Both the position numbers and the translations under genes were made by a program. Under the pieces are notes generated by a model. It saw only the letters and a list, made by a program, of their open reading frames with translations, did not search any database and had not been told where the DNA came from. A DNA stretch of 33,620 nucleotides from a virus, in IMG/VR virus record IMGVR_UViG_3300029319_000231, positions 1 through 33,620 of that record; one strand, given 5' to 3'. Shown in pieces: positions 7,737 to 14,271 of the stretch. Numbering within the stretch: the stretch's first letter is position 1; each line of letters opens with the position of its first letter.

Positions 7737-8168
7737 GATCCGATACCGTGCTGTCTGTTTGCCGGAATCATACCGCCGCCCACCTTGGCCGTCTGCCACC
7801 AGTACCCAGTAACCAGTAAATAAATAAAGCTTGACATTTCGCACTTGTCGCTAGGAGGCCCAGAATTGCGTTCTAAGGCCTACTTTGCTCTAGCCATACA
7901 TATGCACCAGTTCACCGTAAAAAACGCTTAGACGGGAATTCGTACCTAACCTGTTGATTACTAAGTACTTTTTACTCTTTACTGGTTATTTACTACTTAT
8001 TTGCTTGTCAATACTTGTATTGCGTACTGATATCTGCTATTCGCGCAGGCGCGTTTCATCTAATAGTCGAATCGACTTTGCTCGTGGGCGTGCATCAACA
8101 CCCCTGTAATTTTTTGCTGAGCCATTCGTTGTATCTGCAAATCGTAAACATTTACTGAGTACAGGGTA

Positions 8169-8196
8169 TTGCACACTGCGTTCATAGGTGTACAAT
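8169..8196 (+). promoter_or_regulatory. Candidate sigma70-type promoter of the early operon
   Basis: TTGCAC (8169-8174) and TACAAT (8191-8196) are separated by 16 bases. The -10 matches five of six consensus positions, the -35 only about three. Transcription from here would begin just before the hairpin-rich leader, about 220 bases ahead of the first small gene. Promoter matches this short arise by chance, so confidence is low. Confidence 0.35.
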
Positions 8197-8225
8197 CCCC
8201 CACATGGTGAAGGTCGACCCGCACG

Positions 8226-8400
8226 GGCAGCCCTGCCACTTGACCCCAAGGTCAGGCGCACGCGAAAGCCGTACAGCGTTACACAGTTCCCCGACAGGCA
8301 TACAAATGCCGACATGCGGTTCGGGCTATTGGCTGAGGTTCACCGCCTCAGCTACCGCAGAGCTTCGGCTCACCAATGACCACTCACTGAGTGGTCATTG
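8226..8400 (+). ncRNA. Hairpin-rich 5' leader of the early operon (candidate structured RNA)
   Basis: Consecutive inverted repeats are present: GGCA/TGCC (8226-8237), TGACC-CCAA-GGTCA (8241-8254), GGCAT-ACAA-ATGCC (8297-8310), GCTGAGG/CCTCAGC (8332-8352), GAGC-TTCG-GCTC (8360-8371, a UUCG tetraloop) and a perfect 11-bp stem with a 5-base loop (8374-8400, CAATGACCACT / AGTGGTCATTG). None is followed by a clear T-run. The last stem ends 23 bases before the ATG of the Arg-rich small gene. This could be a regulatory leader, an antitermination site or a small RNA. I do not recognise a known Rfam family. Confidence 0.5.
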
Positions 8401-8423
8401 TTGAACTGAACATGGAGTGAGTG

Positions 8424-8570
8424 ATGACACACCAAGAACGACAACGGGTGCTGCGACACAATCGCCGCCGCCTTTTCCTTAACCAACTGATCATGCGTAA
8501 GCGTGCAATCGTTGCCAAGATCAGAAACGCAACCCGCAGCTACGGTGCTGCATCAATCGGAGGCTTTTAA
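8424..8570 (+). CDS. 48-aa Arg-rich small protein, first gene of the early operon
   Basis: ATG 8424 has GGAG six bases upstream and opens a 48-codon frame to TAA 8568-8570. The N-terminal third is very basic (MTHQERQRVLRHNRRRLF), followed by MRKRAIVAKIRNATRS and a Gly/Ser-rich end. It is a cationic, probably helical peptide suited to RNA or DNA binding. It is the first gene after a hairpin-rich leader and has an arginine-rich start, which recalls lambda N-type antiterminators that bind a boxB hairpin. That resemblance is compositional only. The stop is two bases from the next ATG, so the genes are co-translated. Confidence 0.6.
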   Translation: MTHQERQRVLRHNRRRLFLNQLIMRKRAIVAKIRNATRSYGAASIGGF

Positions 8571-8572
8571 GC

Positions 8573-8992
8573 ATGACCAAACAACAGCAACCAAAAATAG
8601 ATGATTACTTAGCCGTTGCGAACGCAATCAAGGCCATCAACCCCAAGCATCAGCGCACCGCCGTTGATTGGGTGAAGGCACAACGCCGTGTCGATTTCCA
8701 TGTTGATTCCGCTGAGTGGGCGGGAGATCAGGACAACAGCGCAATGGCTGCCAAGCGGAGAAACCATCTGCGTCATGAGGAGATATGGCACGACAAAGCT
8801 TTAGAGCTTGAGTCCTACATGCCTCGACGCGAGCTTGAGAACGCGACCAAGCAGATGATCGCTGCTGTTGCTTTCATTGAAAAGCACGAAGCGCTGCATC
8901 GGGTAAACATGCAGATGCTTCAACGCAATCAAGCTGCCGAGCTGATCTGCGTGCAACCTGCCCATGTAATCAACGAGGGACTCGCTAAGTGA
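8573..8992 (+). CDS. Early operon protein, 139 aa, unknown function
   Basis: This is a soluble, helix-rich protein with no signal, membrane segment or recognisable catalytic motif. Notable features are a basic segment (AVDWVKAQRRVDFHVD), a RRNHLRHEEIWHDKALELES stretch and a helical C-terminal part with several His and Met residues. GGAGG lies about ten bases ahead of ATG 8573, inside the end of the preceding small gene. The next gene starts by GTGA overlap at its stop. I do not recognise the family. Context (first genes after the divergent control region) suggests an early host-takeover or accessory function. Confidence 0.75.
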   Translation: MTKQQQPKIDDYLAVANAIKAINPKHQRTAVDWVKAQRRVDFHVDSAEWAGDQDNSAMAAKRRNHLRHEEIWHDKALELESYMPRRELENATKQMIAAVAFIEKHEALHRVNMQMLQRNQAAELICVQPAHVINEGLAK

Positions 8993-9249
8993 TTGATGAA
9001 TACAACTCCGACATTGATGACATCAAGCAGAACCTAGACCGCACCAACCTGAGCAACCGTGAACGGCTGCAATGGATTCTGAGCATTGGCAAGTTGTCCG
9101 AACAGATACTTGCCGACTATGAAAAGCAGACAGGCCACACCCTGCGCTGGCCGCAGGTCAAGGCTCAGGTCGAGTGGCTAGACCGCTGGGAGCAAGCAGA
9201 ACTAAAGCTGTTTACCGATAACTTAACTTTTCCAACTAACGGAGCATAA
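8989..9249 (+). CDS. Small early protein, 86 aa, unknown function
   Basis: The start is GTG 8989, overlapping the previous TGA as GTGA, with GAGGGA about nine bases upstream. The product is acidic and helical (MIDEYNSDIDDIKQNLDRTN at the start, then NRERLQWILSIGKLSEQI and a Trp-rich EWLDRWEQAELKLF segment), probably soluble and possibly protein-binding. No family is recognised. It is part of the tightly packed plus-strand operon leading to the MoxR/VWA triad. Confidence 0.7.
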   Translation: MIDEYNSDIDDIKQNLDRTNLSNRERLQWILSIGKLSEQILADYEKQTGHTLRWPQVKAQVEWLDRWEQAELKLFTDNLTFPTNGA

Positions 9250-9252
9250 CCA

Positions 9253-9444
9253 ATGACCAACATAGAACTGGCGCGAGAGTTTCTGTCAGTGATCGAAGAC
9301 CTTGAGGCGCTCGCAGCGGAGGCGATATCTACCGCTGAGGGCGCAACCATTTACCAGATCACACATTACAACGATGGCAAGGCTGCCGCTTTTGAGGCGG
9401 CTATCGAACTGCTAAAGCGCCAAGCAAACAGCCTACTTAACTAA
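9253..9444 (+). CDS. Small early protein, 63 aa, unknown function
   Basis: ATG 9253 has a GGAG RBS eight bases upstream that overlaps the end of the previous gene. The protein is short, acidic and strongly helical (FLSVIEDLEALAAEAISTAE, then a second helix AAAFEAAIELLKRQANSLL), likely a two-helix bundle or coiled coil that works as a partner of something larger. No family or catalytic residue is recognised. Confidence 0.7.
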   Translation: MTNIELAREFLSVIEDLEALAAEAISTAEGATIYQITHYNDGKAAAFEAAIELLKRQANSLLN

Positions 9445-9484
9445 ACATTCCAACTGACGAGTGCTGGCTGGTGACCAGCGTGAA

Positions 9485-9502
9485 ACCGCACAGGAGTGCG
9501 GT
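9485..9502 (+). other. Hairpin with AGGA loop in the gap before the MoxR gene
   Basis: ACCGCAC (9485-9491) and GTGCGGT (9496-9502) form a perfect 7-bp stem around AGGA. Just upstream, CTGGT-GA-CCAG can form a second small stem. The 98-base gap to the MoxR gene has no gene. With no T-run this is more likely an RNA-processing or translation-control structure than a terminator. Confidence 0.45.
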
Positions 9503-9542
9503 CTTGGATAACCACTTAACTAACTTGGAGCAATGACTAGCT

Positions 9543-10622
9543 ATGGCTAACACAATCAACGCACCTAAAGTCAGCCCGTCACAGGCTGCACAACTGTTAC
9601 TCGCGCATGCGGTGTCACAATTCTCTGGCACCAAGCGCCACCTGCCCGTATACCTTTGGGGCACCTACGGCGTGGGCAAGTCTGCCATCATCAAGCAACT
9701 GGTGGCCGCGCTCAGCGAGCGATACGAGCAAGCCGTGGGCCTGATCGACGCGAGACTATCTCAGCTAGACTTCGCCGACACGCGAGGCATCCCTGACCTA
9801 GTGGACGGCATGACCTCGTTTGCTACCCCTGACTGGTTGCCGCAAGAAAAGCGCGACGGCGAGCGGGGCATCCTATTCTTGGATGAAATGCAGCTTGGCA
9901 GTGAATCCACCAAGAACGCCTGTTACCAGCTACTTAACGAGCGGCGTATCGGCGACTACATCCTGCCCAGCGGCTGGTTTGTTATCGCTGCGTCTAATCG
10001 TCCCGGCGACGGCGCTGGCGTGTCTGGCCGCATGGACGCTGCTATCAGTACACGGTTCAAGTATCACTTGGACGTTACCCCTTCCGCTGCTGAGACTAGC
10101 GACTACTTTGCAGATATCGGCGTCAACCCGCTTGTTATCGCGTTCTTGAAGTTTCGCGGCGAAGCATCAGGTGATCAGGCTGGACTCATTCACGAGTTCC
10201 CTGACGGCGGCACCGCCAAGGACAAGGTCGCTATTGCCACGCCTCGCGGCTGGGAATCAGTGTCTGATATTCTCGACGATGGCCTACCTGCTGACCTTGA
10301 GCAGATCGCCATTGAGGGGTGCATCGGCTTTGGCGCTGCTGCTGAGTTCATGGCATTCGTTCGCACCATGCGTAACCTGCCAGATATCAACTTGTTTCTG
10401 TCAGACCCGCACAACGTGCCGCTGCCGAATGAGATCACTACTCAGTATGCAGTTACCGCCGCTATCGCTGCGCGTGTGACCACTGACAACCTGAGCAATG
10501 CAGTGGTTGTCCTCAAGCGGATCAACGAGGAACTGCTTGAGGTGTTCTGGGCGCTGGCTACACGCCGCGATGCAGATCTGATCTCAACCCCTGAGTATGT
10601 GGCCCACAAAGCCACTCGCTAA
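9543..10622 (+). CDS. MoxR-type AAA+ ATPase
   Basis: The 359-aa product is a MoxR/RavA-like AAA+ ATPase, a family that works as a chaperone-like remodeller together with VWA-domain partners. Walker A is GTYGVGKS (residues 40-47), Walker B ILFLDE (110-115) and sensor 1 AASN (149-152). An arginine-finger candidate, R171, lies in AAISTRF. The C-terminal ~150 residues form the usual helical lid and an unassigned region. The start ATG 9543 is unusual because the nearest GGAG is about 12 bases away. A tiny ATG-start frame of five codons overlaps it. Two genes downstream lies the VWA/metallopeptidase partner, so the three genes probably make one complex. What it acts on in infection is unknown. Confidence 0.9.
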   Translation: MANTINAPKVSPSQAAQLLLAHAVSQFSGTKRHLPVYLWGTYGVGKSAIIKQLVAALSERYEQAVGLIDARLSQLDFADTRGIPDLVDGMTSFATPDWLPQEKRDGERGILFLDEMQLGSESTKNACYQLLNERRIGDYILPSGWFVIAASNRPGDGAGVSGRMDAAISTRFKYHLDVTPSAAETSDYFADIGVNPLVIAFLKFRGEASGDQAGLIHEFPDGGTAKDKVAIATPRGWESVSDILDDGLPADLEQIAIEGCIGFGAAAEFMAFVRTMRNLPDINLFLSDPHNVPLPNEITTQYAVTAAIAARVTTDNLSNAVVVLKRINEELLEVFWALATRRDADLISTPEYVAHKATR

Positions 10623-10630
10623 ACCCCAGC

Positions 10631-10647
10631 GGGGCTTCGGCCCCTTT
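10631..10647 (+). terminator. UUCG-loop hairpin between MoxR and the next gene
   Basis: GGGGC-TTCG-GCCCC followed by TTT forms a very stable stem-loop nine bases after the MoxR stop. The T-run is short, so termination would be partial. It could set the ratio between the ATPase and the two downstream proteins, or protect an mRNA end. A near-identical hairpin follows the VWA gene. Confidence 0.6.
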
Positions 10648-10668
10648 ACTATTTAGGAGTCAATGACT

Positions 10669-11544
10669 ATGGACAAGATCCAAAACAATGCGATGTTACT
10701 TACCGCAAAAATTACCAAGTTCTCTAACACCCGCCGCGACAACGGCATGGCCGACGAGCTTACCGTCGCCAAGAAAGCATCAGCCAACGTCATCAAGGTG
10801 ACTAAGACGCTGTTCGCTTCGCCCATCATCAAAAGCCTCAACAAGGCTCATGGGCAACTGCGCAACCACACGCTGAACTTCAATACCCTGCCTTGGGATG
10901 ACGGCGAGCGCCTAATACCCGTCGAGTCCATCGAAGGGTTTGAGGCTGCGTGGATCAAGAAAACAGACTACATTGATGAGTTAAAGCGCGAGCTAGTTAG
11001 GGAATACCCCAACATGCTCAAGCGTGCGGCTAAGGATCTGGGTGATGCTTTCGACATCGGCGACTATCCGACTGCTGAGGAAATCCTTGATAGGTACTCC
11101 GCGACCTACGCACTCAAAAAGCTGCCAGAGGCTGGCGACCTGCGAGTTAATTTACCCGCCGACAAGCTGCAAAAGATCAAGGACAGTATCGAAGCCGACG
11201 TTACGAGTCGCGTCGAGGCTGCTGCTGAGTCTGTGCATGAGCGTGTGGTCGATACCTTGCAAGCGCTGATCGACGGGCTAGAGCGCCACGGCACCAAGGC
11301 TGACGGTGCCAAGCGTGCAAGCAAGTTTACCGACAACACTGTCGAAAAGATTGAGGAACTGGCCGCTGTGCTGCCCAGCCTCAACATCACGGGTGACCCC
11401 AAGCTTACCCAAGCTGGCAACGCCCTGCTGACCAAGCTTGCAGACCTAGACCCAGCCAAGCTGCGCGAGTCCAAGACTGAGCGCGAGGCTGTGGCTGACA
11501 CTGCCAAGTCCATTGTGGACAACCTCACTGGCCTTTGGGATTAA
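10669..11544 (+). CDS. Middle protein of the MoxR/VWA triad, unknown (DUF3150-like)
   Basis: This is a 291-aa helical, soluble protein with no enzyme motif. It has Lys/Arg-rich amphipathic helices, one conserved-looking aromatic segment (HTLNFNTLPWDDGERLIP) and a long central coiled-coil-prone part (DKLQKIKDSIEADVTSRVEA). In plasmids and phages a DUF3150-type protein commonly sits between a MoxR ATPase and a CobT-like VWA protein, and this gene has that position and general form. The family assignment is from memory and context. Two in-frame ATGs exist (10663 and 10669). The second has a better distance (nine bases) from GGAG. It is probably an adaptor or regulator of the ATPase/VWA complex. 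Confidence 0.75.
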   Translation: MDKIQNNAMLLTAKITKFSNTRRDNGMADELTVAKKASANVIKVTKTLFASPIIKSLNKAHGQLRNHTLNFNTLPWDDGERLIPVESIEGFEAAWIKKTDYIDELKRELVREYPNMLKRAAKDLGDAFDIGDYPTAEEILDRYSATYALKKLPEAGDLRVNLPADKLQKIKDSIEADVTSRVEAAAESVHERVVDTLQALIDGLERHGTKADGAKRASKFTDNTVEKIEELAAVLPSLNITGDPKLTQAGNALLTKLADLDPAKLRESKTEREAVADTAKSIVDNLTGLWD

Positions 11545-11557
11545 CGGAGTAATAGTT

Positions 11558-12889
11558 ATGGATGCTATGCAGATCATTCTAGAGGCGCGAAAGCGCCTTC
11601 TGAAAACCTTTCCTTACTTTGCCTTCCGCGCATATCAACTGGAGCTGATCCCCAGCACCAAGACTGCGTCAATGGCAACTGACGGCAAGGCTATCCACTT
11701 CAATGAGCAGTGGGTTGTCGGGCAGGAAAAAGAACACGGTGTGCGGTTCATCATGACCGTGATTGCCCACGAGGTTATGCACGTTGATGGGTTCCACCAC
11801 CTACGCAAGGGTAACCGTGATCACAAGCTGTGGAACGAGGCTGCTGACTACGCAATCAACTACGCGCTGGTGCGTGACGGGTTCGATGTTTTCGGCGGCC
11901 TCTACAGCACCGACTATATCGGCATGTCTGCCGAGCAGATCTACACAATCATCAGCAAGCCGCAGCCGCAATCTGAGGGCGACCAGCCCAGCAACGATGA
12001 GGGCGAAGGCGAGCAGTGCGACGACGGCGAAGGTCAGGCAATGACTGGCGACAACGGCACCCAAGACGGCGACCAGCCTAGCACTGGCGGCGCTGAGGGC
12101 GACGGTGAGGGCGACAGTGGCTCCGCTGCTGGTGATGGCCCTGCTGATCCTGACGCGCCTTGGGGCGAGGTATGGGAGGCCTCTGGTGAGGATGGTCAGG
12201 GTATGTCAGACGATGCCAAGGCTGCCGCTGAGCGCGAGATCGCAGCGCAGGTGTTTGAGGCTGCTAAGGCCCATGAAAAGATCCGCGACAGTGGCTCTGG
12301 CCGTGGTGCGAGTGTTGACCAGATCATCAGCGGATTCTCTGGTGATCCGGTGCCTTGGCACCAGCACCTCAAGTCTGCGTTTGATCAGTTCGTTTTGTCT
12401 GAGCATACCTTTGCTCGACCTGACCGACGCCTGATGTCTCGCGGCTTGGTAATGCCCACGCAGAACCGCGAGCCTAACGGCGAGTTGGTTGTGGTGCAGG
12501 ATGTCAGCTATTCAATGACTCAAGAAGAGTTAGACATGAACGCTGGGCATGTGCAGGACATCATTGATGAAGTGCAGCCCATCAGGACTGTGGTCATCTA
12601 CTGCCATGAGACAGTATGCGGTGTCGAAGAGTTTGACAGGCATGAGGAGCTAACGCTCAAGATCCCAGAGTTCGGCGGCACTGAGTTCAACCCACCGTTC
12701 AACTATGTCGAGCGTAACGATATCGAACCATGCGCGATGATTTACTTCACTGATGGTTGGGGCGAGGTTGGGCCTAATGCACGGTTCGACTTCACCATGC
12801 CTGACTATCCGGTGTTTTGGGCAACCACTGACCGCGCCCCGATGTGGCGAGGATGTGAGCCTTTCGGTGAGATCATCAAGGTAACGTAG
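11558..12889 (+). CDS. VWA-domain protein with metallopeptidase-like N-terminus (CobT/DUF2201-like)
   Basis: The 443-aa product has three parts. An N-terminal zincin-like domain carries HEVMH (residues 71-75) with a following NEAADYAINYAL segment, as in putative metallopeptidases fused to VWA-like domains. A long acidic, Gly-rich linker (about 138-215) comes next. A C-terminal von Willebrand A domain carries the metal-ion-dependent adhesion motif DVSYS (D315-S319) and later YFTDGWG. ATG 11558 is preceded by GGAG nine bases away. The longer frame from 11513 lies inside the previous gene. VWA proteins of this type are partners of MoxR ATPases, encoded two genes upstream. Whether the HExxH site is catalytic is unknown, and the phage role is unknown. 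Confidence 0.88.
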   Translation: MDAMQIILEARKRLLKTFPYFAFRAYQLELIPSTKTASMATDGKAIHFNEQWVVGQEKEHGVRFIMTVIAHEVMHVDGFHHLRKGNRDHKLWNEAADYAINYALVRDGFDVFGGLYSTDYIGMSAEQIYTIISKPQPQSEGDQPSNDEGEGEQCDDGEGQAMTGDNGTQDGDQPSTGGAEGDGEGDSGSAAGDGPADPDAPWGEVWEASGEDGQGMSDDAKAAAEREIAAQVFEAAKAHEKIRDSGSGRGASVDQIISGFSGDPVPWHQHLKSAFDQFVLSEHTFARPDRRLMSRGLVMPTQNREPNGELVVVQDVSYSMTQEELDMNAGHVQDIIDEVQPIRTVVIYCHETVCGVEEFDRHEELTLKIPEFGGTEFNPPFNYVERNDIEPCAMIYFTDGWGEVGPNARFDFTMPDYPVFWATTDRAPMWRGCEPFGEIIKVT

Positions 12890-12903
12890 GGGCTTCGGCC
12901 CCT
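12888..12903 (+). terminator. UUCG-loop hairpin after the VWA gene
   Basis: AGGGGC-TTCG-GCCCCT forms a 6-bp GC-rich stem overlapping the VWA stop codon. It is followed by CAACATTAAA with no T-run, so it is a stable 3' structure or weak attenuator rather than a strong intrinsic terminator. It pairs with the similar hairpin at 10631 to bracket the last two genes of the triad. Confidence 0.5.
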
Positions 12904-12931
12904 CAACATTAAACTAACGGAGAACGTAGAT

Positions 12932-13201
12932 ATGTCCGATAACATAACAATAACCGACAACTCAACTGCTGGGTTTCCAATTCACCGCACAGTAACCGTC
13001 AATAAAACTCGCACAGTGAAGCGTGGGCGCGGTAGGCCACCCAAGAACTCTAATGAAGCAGTCAACCATCTGCTGCTCAAGGATGAATTTGCAGCGGCGT
13101 TCCGCGAGGCAAAAGCTGAGTACGAAAAAACCTTGCCGTACAAACTCACCAACGGCCAGTTCATATTGGCGCTGGTGCATAATTTCAAACAGCGGCAATA
13201 G
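12932..13201 (+). CDS. AT-hook DNA-binding protein
   Basis: The 89-aa basic protein contains RGRGRPPK (residues 31-38), a textbook AT-hook that binds the minor groove of AT-rich DNA. A flexible Thr-rich N-terminus precedes it, and a helical segment follows (LLLKDEFAAAFREAKAEYEK). GGAG lies about 12 bases upstream of ATG 12932. It may organise phage DNA or act on transcription. Immediately after the stop, the -1 frame stays open and protein-like for a further 70 codons (see findings), which raises the possibility that the present C-terminus is a frameshift product. Confidence 0.75.
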   Translation: MSDNITITDNSTAGFPIHRTVTVNKTRTVKRGRGRPPKNSNEAVNHLLLKDEFAAAFREAKAEYEKTLPYKLTNGQFILALVHNFKQRQ

Positions 13202-13321
13202 CCGCGAACCATCCTGAGTACGATGCAAAACTGCTCGCTGATTTCATCGCAGTGTCTGCCTTGGTAGGCACTCCGATGCAATCCGCATCACAACCATTTA
13301 ATTATTTGTTGGAGAATAGAT

Positions 13322-13543
13322 ATGCACCCATATATCACGGTGTTGGTTTCGTTGTCCTGCGCTGCACTCTCTGGAGCTATGGCGTTTCTGGGCTTTGAGT
13401 ACATGCATGAAGGCGTGGGTCTGACCCCTGCAATAGCCTTCCCGATGGCGACGGCGTTGTTATACGTTCCGTTTTGGTTTGTTTCAGGCACTGATGAGGC
13501 CGAAGAGGATAGCGAGGCAGTGTCTGGCGAGGAGTACAAGTAA
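13322..13543 (+). CDS. Small two-helix membrane protein, unknown
   Basis: The 73-aa product has two hydrophobic segments (about residues 5-25 and 32-54) joined by a short loop (GFEYMHEGVG), and an acidic cytoplasmic-type tail ending EEDSEAVSGEEYK. ATG 13322 has GGAG seven to eight bases upstream. The stop overlaps the next start (TAATG). It could be a holin-like or superinfection-exclusion protein, but it sits in an early-type operon without an endolysin, so no function is assigned. Confidence 0.7.
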   Translation: MHPYITVLVSLSCAALSGAMAFLGFEYMHEGVGLTPAIAFPMATALLYVPFWFVSGTDEAEEDSEAVSGEEYK

Positions 13544-13776
13544 TGAATTCGCACGAAGAGTTTGAGAAGGTGAAGCAGTCAGTAATGGCAGCACTGCCTA
13601 ACGAGATAGAAGGCCCGTGGCAGATGTCTTTGCTCATTGGCATCGTCATGGCGGCTTACAACGTCGAATCACCTCAAGAGGCATCGCTGATCTGCGTGCA
13701 AGCTGCGTCTGATTATTGCGACTTTCTGGTGAGGCAGGATGAGGAATGCAACTGCCCAGACGGGGAGCTTCACTGA
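13543..13776 (+). CDS. Small protein, 77 aa, unknown function
   Basis: ATG 13543 overlaps the previous stop (TAATG). The protein is acidic, with a hydrophobic helix in the middle (MSLLIGIVMAAYNV) that is too short and polar-edged to be sure of a membrane span. Three cysteines lie in the C-terminal half, two of them in the last residues (ECNCPDGELH). ICVQAASDYCDFL gives it some resemblance to the ICVQPAHVI region of the 139-aa gene upstream, probably by chance. The family is unknown. Confidence 0.65.
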   Translation: MNSHEEFEKVKQSVMAALPNEIEGPWQMSLLIGIVMAAYNVESPQEASLICVQAASDYCDFLVRQDEECNCPDGELH

Positions 13777-13913
13777 TGATTGAGCGCTCCGATAGTTCCT
13801 TTTACAACCCTTACGAGTTCGATGCTGACATCTGTGAGGACTGTGGTGCTGAAATGCACGAAGAGCAGGACGATGATGGTCGCATGTACTTGTTATGCCC
13901 CGAATGTCCGTAG
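13776..13913 (+). CDS. 45-aa zinc-ribbon-like protein, last gene of the early operon
   Basis: ATG 13776 overlaps the previous stop (TGATG) and has GGGGAG about nine bases upstream. The 45 codons end at TAG 13911-13913. Two CxxC knuckles, CEDC (20-23) and CPEC (41-44), are separated by 17 residues, the spacing of a small zinc ribbon. The linker is acidic (HEEQDDDGRMY). Such mini-ribbons may bind nucleic acid or, in phages, host RNA polymerase. The role here is inference only. Confidence 0.7.
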   Translation: MIERSDSSFYNPYEFDADICEDCGAEMHEEQDDDGRMYLLCPECP

Positions 13914-13964
13914 TTGACCGCTAAACCATTTTGCGTTCTACTTGTCGGACTCCTGCGTTTTCAT

Positions 13965-14015
13965 AACCCCAGCCAAGCGCCCCCCGCTTGGTTAGGGGTT
14001 CCCCCCTTCCCTTTT
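13965..14015 (+). terminator. Long hairpin ending the early plus-strand operon
   Basis: AACCCC (13965-13970) pairs with GGGGTT (13995-14000), and inside it CCAAGCG (13973-13979) pairs with CGCTTGG (13985-13991). Together they give a two-part stem of 13 bp. The downstream CCCCCCTTCCCTTTT is pyrimidine-rich rather than a clean T-run. It stands 52 bases after the zinc-ribbon stop, at the point where the plus and minus operons converge, so a terminator role is likely. Confidence 0.65.
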
Positions 14016-14030
14016 ATTGACCAGTCAATA
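14015..14030. promoter_or_regulatory. 16-bp palindrome, candidate protein-binding site
   Basis: TATTGAC-CA-GTCAATA is a perfect inverted repeat with a 2-base centre, too tight to form a stable RNA loop, so a dimeric protein site is more likely. No second copy was noticed in the window. Confidence 0.4.
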
Positions 14031-14172
14031 GATAAGGCTTGCGTCCTGCAATCTTATACCCACACCCAATCCGTAAACCTTCCGTAAAAAAATGTATGTC
14101 ATCCAAACCCATGTACAGGCACGTCTCGCGCCCAAAATTTTAGGGTTACCTATGATTGTGTTTTTCACCACT

Positions 14173-14271
14173 GTGTCGCACAACACTGCTGTAGGGACAC
14201 AAAAGGTCTGCGTTGGTTACGAAGCTGGCAACAACGTTACCACTGGAACACAGAATGCACCTATGGGTGCT
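14173..14271 (+). pseudogene. Fragment of a tail-fibre-type repeat protein
   Basis: Translated in the frame of an ATG at 14092, this stretch reads VSHNTAVGTQ then KVCVGYEAGNNV then TTGTQNAPMGA. The pattern NTAVG...VGY(E/Q)AG..(N)TTGTQN..(I/M)GA is the repeat I know from marine phage tail fibres and bacterial adhesin-like proteins. Sequence on both sides loses the pattern, there is no RBS at 14092, and the frame ends at 14298. It therefore appears to be a remnant or donor fragment rather than a working gene. Confidence 0.6.

Larger units (their letters stand above)
7737..8423. other. Divergent control region between terS (minus) and the early operon (plus)
   Basis: I see no convincing gene in these 687 bases. 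Near terS the plus strand holds three CAGTA units at an exact 7-base spacing (7800, 7807, 7814). Farther right are TACTG at 7980 and 8025 and an AT-rich stretch (7960-8010). From 8197 on the sequence is GC-richer and full of short hairpins (separate entry). Short frames here (for example the minus-strand one at 8037-8315) lack an RBS and have random-looking composition. Divergent promoters are expected but only one candidate is listed. Confidence 0.7.

Noticed and set aside
8004-8032. TTGTCA ... TGATAT as a plus-strand promoter
   Set aside because: The spacing is right, but the -10 matches the consensus poorly and the region is AT-rich, where such matches are common.
8037-8315. 92-codon minus-strand frame in the control region
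   Set aside because: No RBS, composition rich in Arg, Ser and Cys like a shadow frame, and it covers the hairpins on the opposite strand.
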